Positions 40,769 through 51,539 of a stretch of DNA of 64,000 bases are shown piece by piece. The notes beneath the pieces were generated by a model. That model made no database searches. It saw only the letters and a program-made list of their open reading frames with translations, and was not told where the DNA came from. The position numbers and the translations under genes are program-made. Each line of letters starts with the position of its first letter. Positions within the stretch are counted from its first letter, which is position 1. Source of the DNA: JBQTKD01 sp963703165 (GTDB lineage Bacteria > Actinomycetota > Actinomycetes > Sporichthyales > Sporichthyaceae); NCBI GenBank assembly GCA_963703165.1, contig OY969798.1:3348001-3412000 (forward strand), written 5' to 3'.

Positions 40769-41936
40769 TCAGCCGGGGCTGTGACTCGCCTCGCTCCGCG
40801 GATTCGACTCCGGTTCGAAGCCTCGCGCGCGGACGGCGTCGATGACTGCCTGCAGCTTCGCCGGCGTGAAGTGGTTGGCGTGCATCAGGATCACCCCGCC
40901 CTCCTCCACCGGCGGGCTGTACGCGTCGCCGTAACGCACCGCCCCGGCGATCCTTTCGGCGCTGCGCCCGGTGTAGTCCGCCGTGTCCACCGTCCACCGG
41001 CAGGTGGCGTGCCCCTCGGTCGCGATCGCGTCCACGACATGGCTCGACCACGACCCGGCGCCGTAGGGCGGGCGGAGCAGCTCGGCCGCGCCGCGGGTGG
41101 TCGTCGGACCGCCGCGCACCTGCTCGGCGATCTGCGCGGCGGAGAGATCGGTCAGCGCCACGTGGTCCCGGGTGTGGTTGGTGACGATGTGCCCGGCCGA
41201 CTCGAGGATGTCCCGGGCCGCGGGGGTGATGCGGTTCAGGAAGAAGCGGCCGCGGGCGTGATTGCGCCCCAGCACGGTCACCAGGGAGCGGGCGACGTCC
41301 AGCTGACGGGACGTAGTCGTCGAAGGTCAGCCAGACGCCCTTGCCGGTGTTGCCGCAGTCGGAGATCCGCGCGGCGTCGGCGACGCTGACCGGCCGCGAA
41401 CGCGGCCCCTTGGTCGCGAACTTCGACGGTGCCGCGCGCACGGTCTGCTTCGCGCCGCCCGGGGTCCGCCACACGGCCTGGGCGGTGACGGTCGTGCTGC
41501 CGGCGGTCGCCGGGGCGAGCAGTTGGCAGGACCGCGACAGGCTGTCCAGGGTCGGGTTGCGCCACGACGGACCGCACTCGACGACCGTCGCCCCGCCCGT
41601 CGCCCCGGCCGTCAACGCCTCCGCCGCCAGGTCGTCCGGGGCGCCGAGCAACGTCAGGATCAGCGGCACCCGGGCACCGGGGGAGTCGTAGCCGGGGACA
41701 TTGATGATCAGCCGCGAATCGGGCTTCGCGGCCGCCGCGACCGGCATCTCGCCGACGCGGAGTGTTGGGGTCGGCGAGGGGGTGCCGCTCGGGGTCGATT
41801 CGGCTACGCCCGAACGGGTGACCTGCGGCGTCGCCTCCGGCACCGTGACCGGTTGCGCCTGTTCTGCCCCACATCCGGCAGTCAGGACGAGGAGGGATCC
41901 GACCGCAATTGCCCGTCTCGGGAGTTTTGGTTGCAC
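40769..41936 (-). pseudogene. Lipoprotein polysaccharide deacetylase (NodB-like), one frameshift
   Basis: GTG at 41936 (GGGGAG ten bases ahead) starts a lipoprotein signal with lipobox LTAGC. A Pro/Thr linker and a beta-rich region (LIINVPGYDSPGARVPLIL) follow. The NodB domain begins with KGVWLTFDDY, the metal/catalytic Asp pair. The frame breaks at ~41300, and the rest lies in the next frame: GRFFLNRITPAARDILESAG, IVTNHTRDHVAL (the His pair), LLRPPYGAGSW and VILMHANHF. Joined, ~385 residues. It would deacetylate peptidoglycan or another envelope glycan outside the membrane. The break is probably an indel error. Confidence 0.78.
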
Positions 41937-42105
41937 GAAGTGATTCTCCCCTGGCAAGCGGTCACATGACGTAACCGATCGGCTTCGGTGTGAGACGTGG
42001 ATGTTTCTCCTCAAAGGTCAGCGGTGGGGGACGGAACCGACTTAGCCTGCCGAATGGGTGACCTGGGACGGGTCATCCGTGCGGTGATTTGTGGAGGCGG
42101 GGACC

Positions 42106-43440
42106 ATGTTTGGAAAGCGCGATCTTGGCGGTCTGAAGAACGAGATGTCGCTGTGGGTCCAGGCTGTGGGCGGATCGCTGCGGGACTTCCAGCGTCGCCG
42201 TGAGCTCGCGCACACCCGCTCCGCTGTCGAGGTCGACCCCGCGCTGATCGTCGCGGCGCGCATCAAGCGCGATGCCGCCCGGCGCAAGACCGTGATGATC
42301 ACCGGCGCCATCGTGATCGCCGCGACCGTGCCCGCGTTCGCGATCGTCAACGTGATCTCGACGCCCGCGGCGCACGAAGGCGCAGCCCTCAACGCCAACC
42401 AGGCCGAGCAGGTCCAGCAGGTGCCGCAGGAGGCGCCGGCGGTCGAGACCGCCCCCATCGATCCTGCCCCTGTGCAGGTCGACCCCTCGGCGCCCGGCCC
42501 CGTCGGACCCACCGACCAGACCCTCGTCCCGTTGAGCCCGGACGCCCTCGCCGGCGCCAACGGGCCTGCCGCCCCGGCCGCTCCCGCTGCCCCGGCCGCT
42601 CCTGCTGCCCCGGCCGCCCCTGCTGCTCCGGTGACCAAGCCCGGCGCGGACCAGGGCACCGCCGCCGCTCCGGCCGCCGGGACGACCGAGACCAAGGCCC
42701 CCGCGGGTCGCAGGGCTCCTCCACCGGGACCAAGGGCAACTCCGGCAGTTCCGGTTCCTCGGACACCAAGGGTTCCTCGGGTTCTTCGGGCAGTTCCGGG
42801 TCGAAGGGCTCCAGCGGTTCCTCGTCGTCGGGCTCCTCCTCATCCGGGTCCTCGTCGTCCGGCTCGTCCTCGGGCTCCACCGGATCCACGGGCCACTCGT
42901 CGGAGTCCTCGTCCAGCTCGGGTGAGTACCACTGGTCGAGCGGGGACGAGGACAACGACCGCGACGGCGATCGGGACAACGACAGCGGCCGCGACAACGA
43001 CAGCGACAGCGGCAACAGCCGCGACCGCGACTGGAACCGCGACCGCGACATCCGTTTCCCGGACCGGCAGCGCAACTCCTCGAGCCCCGGGCACCACCAC
43101 CCCCGGCACCACGACCCCGGGCACCAGCACCCCGAGCGCGGGCACCGGCACCCAGGAGCCGTCGGCTCCGGCCCGGACCGCGCCGTCGACCCAGCCGCCG
43201 ACCCAGACCCCGACGACGACCCCGCCGGCCACGCAGACACCGTCGGCGCCCGCTGCGCCCAGCGCCCCCGCGAAGCCGTCGTCCCCGACCCGCACCACTC
43301 CCGCCCAGACCGAGCCGGCGCAGCCCTCGGCCACCCCGGAGGCCCCCGACAGCACGCGTGGCGGGGCAGGAAGTGTCCAAGGCAACACCGCGGACCCGAG
43401 CGGCAGCGAGCCTGCCGGCCCCCGCAGCCACCGGCGTTGA
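42106..43440 (+). pseudogene. Membrane-anchored low-complexity protein, two compensating frameshifts
   Basis: ATG 42106 (GGAGG upstream) opens a ~64-residue basic cytoplasmic segment (NEMSLWVQAVGGSLRDFQRR) and a membrane helix (TVMITGAIVIAATVPAFAIV). An outside region of Pro/Ala repeats (APAAPAAPAAP) follows. From ~42706 to ~43080 the natural frame is a different one: Ser/Gly runs (SSGSSGSSGSKGSSGSS), then an Asp/Arg/Asn-rich stretch (NDRDGDRDNDSGRDNDSD). After ~43080 the first frame resumes with Thr/Pro repeats (PGTTTPGTTTPGTSTP). The two shifts cancel. This resembles a stalk-like surface protein. Repeats make both true slippage and sequencing error plausible. Confidence 0.6.
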
Positions 43441-43489
43441 TGCCTTAGAATCTTTCGCGGGTGCCTGATCGTTGTGGCGCTCTACAACT

Positions 43490-43631
43490 GAAACAGCTCA
43501 TCCAGAGGGACTGAGGGAACGGCCCTACGACGTCCCGGCAACCACCCACGCAGCTCATCGGCCTCGGTCGATGCGGGGGAGCAGGTGCCAACTCCGGCCC
43601 TGAGGCAACGCGCCCCGGGTAAAGATGAGGA
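43490..43631 (+). ncRNA. SAM-I (S-box) riboswitch upstream of thrC
   Basis: The S-box core is readable in order: P1 5' strand CTCATC (43497-43502), CAGAG, GACTGAGGGAACGGCCCTAC, GACGTCCCGGCAACC, then GGTGCCAACTCCGGCC, and TAAAGATGAG at the 3' end. P1 3' strand GATGAG is 43624-43629. It merges directly into the thrC ribosome site GAGGAGG (43627-43633), so SAM-stabilised P1 would cover the Shine-Dalgarno and block translation. No terminator hairpin is seen between it and the ATG at 43643. Confidence 0.88.
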
Positions 43632-43642
43632 GGAATCCCGCG

Positions 43643-44890
43643 ATGACGTCTGCCCCTGCCACCCAGCGCCTGTTGGGTTCGGCCACCGGTCTGTCCTGTC
43701 GTGAGTGCGGCCAGGCCTACGAGATCGGCCCGCTCTACGCCTGCGGCGAATGCTTCGGCCCGCTCGAGGTCGCCTACGACTTCCCGCACATCTCCCGCGA
43801 GACGATTCAGGCCGGCCCGCAGAACATCTGGCGCTACAAGGACCTGCTGCCCGTCCCGTCGAACGTGGCGAGCACCCGCAATCTCGAGCCCGGCATGACC
43901 AAGCTGGTCCGCGCGGACAACCTCGCCGCCGAGCTCGGCATGCGCCGGCTGTGGGTCAAGGACGACAGCGGCAACCCCACCCACTCGTTCAAGGACCGTG
44001 TCGTCGCTGTCGCGCTGGCCGCTGCTCGTGAGCTCGGTTTCAAGGTGCTCGCCTGTCCCTCGACGGGCAATCTGGCCAACGCCGTCGCCGCCGCTGCTGC
44101 CCGCGCCGGGATCCGTTCGGTCGTACTGATCCCCTCGGACCTGGAGCAGCAGAAGATCCTCACCACCGCCGTCTACGCCGGCACGCTGATCGCCGTCGAG
44201 GGCAACTACGACGACGTCAACCGCCTCGCCTCCGAGCTCGCCGGCGAGGAGGAGGACTGGGCGTTCGTGAACGTCAACGTCCGTCCGTACTACGCCGAGG
44301 GCTCCAAGACCCTCGGGTACGAGGTCGCCGAGCAGCTGGGGTGGCGCGTCCCGCCGCAGACGGTCATCCCGATCGCGTCCGGCTCGCAGCTGACCAAGGT
44401 CGACAAGGCCTACACCGAGTTCGCCAAGCTGGGCCTCGTCGACGACAGCCCGTACAAGATCTTCGGCGCGCAGGCCACCGGGTGCTCGCCCGTCTCCGCC
44501 GCGTTCAAGGACGGCCGCGACTTCGTCGCCCCCGTGCGGCCGAACACCATTGCCAAGTCCCTCGCGATCGGCAACCCGGCCGACGGCCCGTACGTCCTGG
44601 ACGTCGCCAAGCGCACCGGCGGCACCGTGGAGGACGTCAGCGACGAAGAGGTCGTCGAGGGCATGAAGCTATTGGCCCGCACCGAGGGCATCTTCGGCGA
44701 GACCGCCGGCGGCGTCACGGTCGCGACGTTGTGCAAGCTGCTGAAGAACGGCGACCTGGACCCCGACGCGGAGACCGTCATCTTCAACACCGGCGACGGA
44801 CTGAAGACACTGGACGCGATCGCCGCCCACGTCGGGCCCACCGCGACCATCAAGCCGACCATGACCTCCTACCGTGAGGCGGGCTTCTAA
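43643..44890 (+). CDS. thrC: Threonine synthase
   Basis: 415 residues from ATG 43643. PLP-dependent conversion of O-phosphohomoserine to threonine. The N-terminal zinc-ribbon-like segment has Cys19, Cys22, Cys34 and Cys37 (SCRECGQAY, LYACGECFGPLEV). The PLP lysine is in NPTHSFKDRVV (~K117). Phosphate-binding CPSTGNLANAVAAAAARAG and C-terminal FNTGDGLKTLDAI are typical of this class. It is controlled by the S-box riboswitch directly upstream: when SAM (hence methionine) is high, ThrC should fall. The neighbours cspA and groEL resemble the Streptomyces order. Confidence 0.93.
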   Translation: MTSAPATQRLLGSATGLSCRECGQAYEIGPLYACGECFGPLEVAYDFPHISRETIQAGPQNIWRYKDLLPVPSNVASTRNLEPGMTKLVRADNLAAELGMRRLWVKDDSGNPTHSFKDRVVAVALAAARELGFKVLACPSTGNLANAVAAAAARAGIRSVVLIPSDLEQQKILTTAVYAGTLIAVEGNYDDVNRLASELAGEEEDWAFVNVNVRPYYAEGSKTLGYEVAEQLGWRVPPQTVIPIASGSQLTKVDKAYTEFAKLGLVDDSPYKIFGAQATGCSPVSAAFKDGRDFVAPVRPNTIAKSLAIGNPADGPYVLDVAKRTGGTVEDVSDEEVVEGMKLLARTEGIFGETAGGVTVATLCKLLKNGDLDPDAETVIFNTGDGLKTLDAIAAHVGPTATIKPTMTSYREAGF

Positions 44891-45096
44891 CCGCCGGCGC
44901 CTATCACGAGTCAGATCCCTGCGGGAGCGCAATCGCCGAACGTCCGGTGTAAATCAGACGTTCACTCTGTTGCGTATGTCTCAGTGCCACTAATGTCACA
45001 TCTCGGTCGGCACGTTGCGCGCGTCACAGCACTCGGGCGAGTTACGACCCGGGCTCGCGCGGTGTGGGTCCGCCGCTCGGCAGTTCGGAGACCCCC

Positions 45097-45297
45097 ATGC
45101 CTCAGGGCACCGTCAAGTGGTTCAACGCGGAGAAGGGCTACGGCTTCATCGCAGTCGACGGTGGCGCGGACGTGTTCGTGCACTACTCGGCAATCCAGGC
45201 AGACGGCTACCGCTCGCTCGATGAGGGCCAGCGCGTCGAGTTCGAGATCACTCAGGGTCAGAAGGGTCCCCAGGCCGACGCAGTACGTGCGGTCTGA
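45097..45297 (+). CDS. Cold-shock protein (CspA family)
   Basis: 66 residues, a single OB-fold cold-shock domain: MPQGTVKWFNAEKGYGFI holds RNP1 (KGYGFI) and DVFVHYSAI holds RNP2 (VFVHY). C-terminal VEFEITQGQKGPQADAV completes the fold. Binds single-stranded nucleic acid and acts as RNA chaperone. The 206-base gap before it (44891-45096) probably forms a long 5' leader, which is common for csp genes, and contains GAACGTC...GACGTTC at 44938-44963. Confidence 0.97.
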   Translation: MPQGTVKWFNAEKGYGFIAVDGGADVFVHYSAIQADGYRSLDEGQRVEFEITQGQKGPQADAVRAV

Positions 45298-45333
45298 CCC
45301 CTGCTCACTCACACCTAGCCATTCGGCTCACTG

Positions 45334-45365
45334 AGGCCGGTCTCCGCTGCCGTGGAGGCCGGCCT
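45334..45365 (+). terminator. Terminator after the cold-shock gene
   Basis: AGGCCGGTCTCC and GGAGGCCGGCCT form a 12-bp stem with one mismatch and an 8-base loop, 37 bases after the stop. It is followed by TCGTGCGTTG rather than a long T-run. Confidence 0.65.
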
Positions 45366-45414
45366 TCGTGCGTTGTGGCCCGCAATCCGGCCGCGCGCGC
45401 ATACGCTCGGACCC

Positions 45415-46050
45415 GTGTCCGACGAGTCGACCTTGCTGCCCGGCTGCGCCGGCGAACATCAGATGCAGGAGCAGTGGGACTCCGTCGACCGGGCCCGCAG
45501 CTTCTACGACCGCCAGGTGCTCGACCACCTGAATCCGGCCATGCGCGAGTTCCTGGCGCGCCAGCAGATGATGTTCGTGTCCACCGCCGACGGCAATGGC
45601 GAGTGCGACTGCTCCTTCCGCGCCGGCGAGCCCGGCTTCGTGGTTGCCCTGGACGAGCGGACGCTGGTCTACCCGGAGCTGCGTGGCAACGGCGTCTACG
45701 CCAGCCTCGGCAACATCGCGGAGAACCCGCACGTCGGGCTGTTGTTCGTCGACTTCTTCGCCGACCTCGTCGGGCTGCACGTCAACGGCCGCGCGAAGGT
45801 CCGCGAGCACGAGGACCTGATCGGCGAGGAACGCATCACCGTCGAGCTGCTGGAGATGCTCACCCGCCAGGGCGGACGCCGCCCGGAGCGATGGGTCCAG
45901 GTCGAGGTGCACGAGGCCTACATCCACTGCTCCAAGCACATCCCACTGCTGGCCCGAATGGACAAGCAGATGGACTGGGGCACCGACGACATGAAGCGCA
46001 AGGGCGGGGACCACTTCGGCGTCACCGCGCAGAAGGAAGCCGGCGCCTGA
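45415..46050 (+). CDS. Pyridoxamine 5'-phosphate oxidase-fold protein
   Basis: 211 residues from GTG 45415. The FMN-binding split-barrel is seen in PAMREFLARQQMMFVSTADG, CDCSFRAGEPGFVVALDERT, LVYPELRGNGVYASLGNIAE and PHVGLLFVDFFADLVGLHVN. The C-terminal ERWVQVEVHEAYIHCSKHIP contains the conserved Cys/His motif of this subfamily. Members bind flavin or F420 and act as oxidoreductases or heme-degrading-type proteins; substrate here unknown. Followed by a long palindrome at 46070. Confidence 0.87.
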   Translation: MSDESTLLPGCAGEHQMQEQWDSVDRARSFYDRQVLDHLNPAMREFLARQQMMFVSTADGNGECDCSFRAGEPGFVVALDERTLVYPELRGNGVYASLGNIAENPHVGLLFVDFFADLVGLHVNGRAKVREHEDLIGEERITVELLEMLTRQGGRRPERWVQVEVHEAYIHCSKHIPLLARMDKQMDWGTDDMKRKGGDHFGVTAQKEAGA

Positions 46051-46069
46051 GCCTGAGTGGGCACCTGGT

Positions 46070-46156
46070 CGCTCAGTACTGACCGCAGCGGTCCTTGCGC
46101 GTGGTCAAACCGGGACATTTCGGGCGGGTTTTCGCGGCTGCGGTCAGTACTGAGCG
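46070..46156. repeat. Long inverted repeat, perfect 20-bp arms
   Basis: CGCTCAGTACTGACCGCAGC (46070-46089) and GCTGCGGTCAGTACTGAGCG (46137-46156) are exact complements around a 47-base loop. It is located 19 bases after the PPOX-fold gene and just before the next gene in the same direction. A 20-bp perfect stem in a 112-bp gap is far beyond chance. Confidence 0.92.
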
Positions 46157-46183
46157 CAGGGGTTGAAGGGTAGAGCCCCGGCC

Positions 46184-48100
46184 ATGTCGGCATCCGCGCC
46201 GTTGGCGCGTTCCCGCGTGAGTGGCGCGCGGGCAGCGTCCGACAGAATCTCCGCGATGACCGCACGCCTGACGACTGCGCCCACGCGGGCCCATGTGGTC
46301 GTCGCCGTCGTCGCGTTCCTGGCCGGTGCGGTTGCGCTGTACCTGCGCCTGGGGGTCTTCGACCTCGGCAGCCCGAACAACGACGAGGGCGTCTACCTGC
46401 GCCAGGCCCAGGCCCTCGCCGACGGCCATCTGCTGGTCCCGTTCCACGGGGACCCCGAGGCGCACCAGCCGTGGCTGTTCGCGATCGGCGAGGACGGCTA
46501 CATCTCCAAGTACCTGCCGGTGGCGGCCGCCTGCTACGCGATCGGGCTCCTGCTGTTCGGCTCGGTCACCCCGGTACTGATCGCGCTGTCCACGTCCCTC
46601 CCCGTGCTCACCTACCTGCTGGGCCGACGCCTCGAGCTGAGCGCCGGCCGGGCGGCCGCCGCGGCGACGCTCATCGGGCTGTCCCCGGCGGTGCTGGCCC
46701 AGGGGGGCCTGGTCCTGTCCTACCTGCCCTTTCTTGTGCTGGTGCTCGCGTGCTGGCTGGCGGCGTTCACCGCTGCCGACGCGTCAGGGCGGACGGGGCA
46801 TCGCTGGGCTGCCGCGGCGGCACTGCTCGGGGCGCTGACCGTGCTCACCCGCCCGATGGACGGACTGTTGCTTGTCGCGCCGGTGCTGCTCTGGGTGCTC
46901 TGGCGTTCGCCGACTCGGGTCCCGACCGCCGGGGGGTTGCTGGCCGGCGGGCTGCCCGTCGCCGTCGGAATGCTGCTCTACAACGCCAAAGTCACCGGCA
47001 GCGCGACGCAGCTGCCGTTCTCGGTGCTCGAGCCGTTGGACAAGCCCGGGTTCGGGCCGCGGCGGTTCTTCCCCGAGGCGATCAAGCTGGACTTCGGGGT
47101 GTCCGAGGCGATCGACGGCACCCGGACCCACTTCTTCACCGAGCCCGCGCAGTGGATGTTCGGGTTCCTCGCGGTGCTCGTCCTCGCGCTGTGGGCGGTG
47201 CGCCCCGGCGGCCCTGCGGGTGAGCGGCACCGCGTGCTGCTGGCCTCGGCCGGGGTGCTGCTCGTGGCGTACTTCTTCTTCTGGGGCCCGTGGCACGCGT
47301 CGATCGTGTGGGGCGGGACCCGAACCGTCGGCCCGTTCTACAGCCTCGCGCTGTATCCGCCGCTGGTCCTTGCGGCGCTGACGATGCCGCTGAGCGCGCG
47401 GATGCTCGCCGGGGTGCTGGTGGCGGCGAGCGTGCATCCCGCGGTGAATGCCGTGACCGCGATGGACCGTGCCGAGCGCGACGACCGGATCACCCACGAT
47501 CTGATGGCAATGATCGACCCGAACCTGACCACGCTCCTGGAGGTCGAGCCGCCCTACACCGGGCACCCCGTGACCGCGATGAACGGCCCGACGGTGGTGC
47601 TCGCCTCGGAGCTGCCGCCTTCGGCGCTGCCCGCCGGCCCGAAGCGGATTCTCACCCTCGACGGCTACGCGTACCGGCGCGGTTTCGAACCCGAATTCGA
47701 GCTTCGCGAAACGGTACTGACGCAGGGTCAGCGGCTGCGCCTGGAGGTCAAGCGCGTCGGCTACAGCCCTCGCGAGGTGATGATCGTGTCGTACCGCGGC
47801 GTCACCACGGCCTGCCGTCAGGGCGAGGGCCTCACTCTGGAGCTGACCTCGGCCGGGGTCAGCGGCTGCAGCGGGGAGGCGGTGCCGCAGTACCAGGCGG
47901 AGTTCCCCGCGCGGTACTGCCCCGACGCTCGCTGCCTGAGCCTGTCGACGCTCAGCCAAGGCCGCAACGGCCGTTGGGACCTTGGTGCCTGGCGTCGGCT
48001 GCCGCTGGACCACGTCGGTGACCAGGTCTCCCTGATCACCGACGGTCGCGTCCTGCGTGCTCAGGGCTCGGGGTGGATCTCGGTGGTCGCCCGCTCGTAG
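46184..48100 (+). CDS. Polytopic membrane protein, GT-C glycosyltransferase-like
   Basis: 638 residues from ATG 46184; ATG 46256 is equally possible (24 fewer residues). About 10-11 membrane helices occupy the first ~420 residues, including VVVAVVAFLAGAVALYLRL and VLLVAYFFFWGP. The first extracellular loop has SPNNDEGVYLRQAQALADGH with an acidic DE pair where GT-C enzymes of the PMT/ArnT type place their catalytic acid, and a WGGTRTVGPFYSLALYP motif. The C-terminal ~180 residues are extracytoplasmic and beta-rich, with four Cys. A sugar transfer from a polyprenyl donor is likely; substrate unknown. Confidence 0.75.
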   Translation: MSASAPLARSRVSGARAASDRISAMTARLTTAPTRAHVVVAVVAFLAGAVALYLRLGVFDLGSPNNDEGVYLRQAQALADGHLLVPFHGDPEAHQPWLFAIGEDGYISKYLPVAAACYAIGLLLFGSVTPVLIALSTSLPVLTYLLGRRLELSAGRAAAAATLIGLSPAVLAQGGLVLSYLPFLVLVLACWLAAFTAADASGRTGHRWAAAAALLGALTVLTRPMDGLLLVAPVLLWVLWRSPTRVPTAGGLLAGGLPVAVGMLLYNAKVTGSATQLPFSVLEPLDKPGFGPRRFFPEAIKLDFGVSEAIDGTRTHFFTEPAQWMFGFLAVLVLALWAVRPGGPAGERHRVLLASAGVLLVAYFFFWGPWHASIVWGGTRTVGPFYSLALYPPLVLAALTMPLSARMLAGVLVAASVHPAVNAVTAMDRAERDDRITHDLMAMIDPNLTTLLEVEPPYTGHPVTAMNGPTVVLASELPPSALPAGPKRILTLDGYAYRRGFEPEFELRETVLTQGQRLRLEVKRVGYSPREVMIVSYRGVTTACRQGEGLTLELTSAGVSGCSGEAVPQYQAEFPARYCPDARCLSLSTLSQGRNGRWDLGAWRRLPLDHVGDQVSLITDGRVLRAQGSGWISVVARS

Positions 48101-48127
48101 CGGACGACCACCTGACCTTGCGTCAGA

Positions 48128-49060
48128 TCAGCCGCGACCGGGACCGGGCTCGCCCTTGGGTGCCGGCGGCTCGTCGGAGAACGTCTGGTCGGGCAGGCGC
48201 TTGTAGCCGTCGGGTGCCTTCGCCTCCAGCAGTTCCTGGTTCGCCTCGGTGGGCGCGAGGAACTCGAAGTCCTCGACGACGCGGTAGCCCTTCTGTGCCC
48301 CGGTGTACGCGGTGTCGATCCGGACGATCTCGTAGCTGTCGGCGTCGACGTAGAGGTAGCGCGTCTGCTCGGTCCGCTCGGTGTCGCGGAGCTTGATGGT
48401 GGCGCGACCGTCGATGCTCTCCTCGCCGACCTTCTCGAACGCCGGGTCCTCGCCGCGGGTCGCCTCACGGATCGCCTCGGCGGTGTAGCTGCAGCGGTTG
48501 CCGTCGGAGGCGAGGCCCGGTGCGTCGTTGCAGTCGCCGGGGCGGGCCAGGTCGTCCGGGCTCAGCGTCGCGAAGGAACGCCGCCAGACCTTCATGTCGT
48601 GGTTGATGTCGATGGTGGTCTGCCGGTTGCCGTTGAACTCCTGGGCGACGTCGACCAGGGGACTGTCCGGACCCTTTCTGCCCTTTGCCCGCCAGTGCTG
48701 GGCGTCTCCGTCGAACTGCCAGAGCTGGAGCGTGCCGGTCTTTCCGTCCTGGGTGATGGCGACGGTCGAGTGCTCGATCCGGTTCGCCGAGTCGCCGGAC
48801 TCCGCGGCCAGCGCCATCTTTTCGCCGAGCGCCGCGACGCTGAGCTGGACAACGGGCGTCGGCGCCGGGGCGCCGGCCGGACCGCCGGCCAGGCCGAACG
48901 CAAGCACGCCTGCCAGGCCGAGCACGCCGGCGGAGGCGGCGCCGCCCTGCAGCGCGCGGCGGCGGCGGTGCCGGCGGGTGGCGGCGCCGAGCAGGTCGCG
49001 GCTCGGGGTCGCGGTGTGCCCGGACAGGGTGATGCGCAGTTCGTCCTCGAGGTGGGTCAT
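48128..49060 (-). CDS. Membrane-anchored CU044_5270-like protein, probable anti-sigma partner
   Basis: 310 residues from ATG 49060, overlapping the sigma-factor stop (ATGA). Short cytoplasmic N-terminus (MTHLEDELRITLSGHTATPS), an Arg-rich RRHRRRRA stop, a membrane helix at ~38-60 (ASAGVLGLAGVLAFGLAGG), and a large outside domain (VAALGEKMALAAESGDSANR, LYVDADSYEIVRIDTAY, YRVVEDFEFLAP). The outside domain looks like the LolA/CU044_5270-type fold in actinobacterial proteins paired with SigE-type sigma factors. It may sequester the sigma factor or respond to envelope stress; no zinc-binding anti-sigma motif is visible. Confidence 0.8.
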   Translation of the reverse strand: MTHLEDELRITLSGHTATPSRDLLGAATRRHRRRRALQGGAASAGVLGLAGVLAFGLAGGPAGAPAPTPVVQLSVAALGEKMALAAESGDSANRIEHSTVAITQDGKTGTLQLWQFDGDAQHWRAKGRKGPDSPLVDVAQEFNGNRQTTIDINHDMKVWRRSFATLSPDDLARPGDCNDAPGLASDGNRCSYTAEAIREATRGEDPAFEKVGEESIDGRATIKLRDTERTEQTRYLYVDADSYEIVRIDTAYTGAQKGYRVVEDFEFLAPTEANQELLEAKAPDGYKRLPDQTFSDEPPAPKGEPGPGRG

Positions 49061-49547
49061 CAGCGGGCTCCTTCGAACGCGGGCGTCAGTTCGCGCAGCC
49101 GGGACAGACCGCGCGAACAGGTGGACTTCACGGTGCCGACGGAACAACCCAGGGCCTCGGCCGTCTCGGCCTCGGACAGGTCGTCGAGGTAGCGCAGGAC
49201 GATGACCGCGCGCTGCCGGGCCGGGAGTCGGCGCAGCGCCACGATCAGGTCGCTACGCACGGCCCGGGTCTCGGCACCGTCGTCGTGTGCGGGCGGCTCC
49301 ACGTCGGCGAACACCTCGGGCCGGCGGCGGCGAAACCGCCACTGGTCCACGGCGAGTCGGCTCATCGTCCGGCGCAGATACGGTTCTGGATCGCCCTCGA
49401 CCCGTGCCACTGCCGCAGCAGCCGCTCCAGCGACGCCTGCAGCAGGTCCTCGCCGGCCGCGCGGCTGCCGGTCAGCAGCACGGCTCGACTCAGTAGGGCA
49501 CCTTCGCGTGCGGCGACGAACGCCGCCACACCCTCGTACCGATCCAT
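49060..49547 (-). pseudogene. SigE-family ECF sigma factor, one frameshift
   Basis: ATG 49547 starts DRYEGVAAFVAAREGALLSR, AVLLTGSRAAGEDLLQASLE and RLLRQWH, the sigma region 2. At ~49404 one base is missing (TGGCACGGG for an expected W-x-R-V). The protein then continues in the next frame: RVEGDPEPYLRRTMSRLAVD, FADVEPP, and region 4 (LRRLPARQRAVIVLRYLDDL, SEAETAEALGCSVGTVKS). Joined, ~163 residues, the normal size of actinobacterial SigE-family (non-classical) ECF factors. It directs RNA polymerase to stress promoters. The indel is probably a sequence error since both halves are well conserved. Confidence 0.82.
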
Positions 49548-49679
49548 CCAGCCCCCTCCGTCGTCCCTGAAATACGACGGCAGGCCGAATAAGGTTGCGT
49601 CGAGTTCCGCTTCTTCTTGGACGCACGAACTCCGGGCCGTCGGGTCAGCCGTTCGGCCGGCCTTCACGCCTGGGCCGGC

Positions 49680-49740
49680 TTGCACTCACAGGGGTCGAGT
49701 GCTAAGACTTGGGTTAGCACTCTCATCACTTGAGTGACAG
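49680..49740 (+). promoter_or_regulatory. Two CIRCE elements (HrcA operators) upstream of groEL
   Basis: TTGCACTC-N9-GAGTGCTAA (49680-49705) matches the CIRCE consensus TTAGCACTC-N9-GAGTGCTAA closely. A second, TTAGCACTC-N9-GAGTGACAG (49714-49740), has a perfect left arm and a degenerate right arm. They lie in the 312-base gap 49548-49859 shared by the divergent sigma factor and groEL genes. HrcA repression of groEL is therefore expected. Nothing else is recognised in the gap except the groEL ribosome site GGGAGG. Confidence 0.93.
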
Positions 49741-49859
49741 AACGCAGGTCGGCCGGTGAGGCCGGGCCAACCGACGCGACATGGGTCGTCGGAGCCTGGT
49801 CGTCCGTCGCGGGCGCCGCCGACCGGAGCCATCCCAGAACTGTCGGGAGGACCCGAAGC

Positions 49860-51503
<1,644 letters not shown>

Positions 51504-51539
51504 GTCCAAGCTCGCTTCACCCGCACCGCGCACTCACGA

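Noticed and set aside
43490..43642. SAM-IV riboswitch, the other common actinobacterial SAM class.
   Set aside because: The order CTCATC...GAGGGA...GGCAACC...GGTGC...AAAGATGAG follows the SAM-I layout, not SAM-IV.
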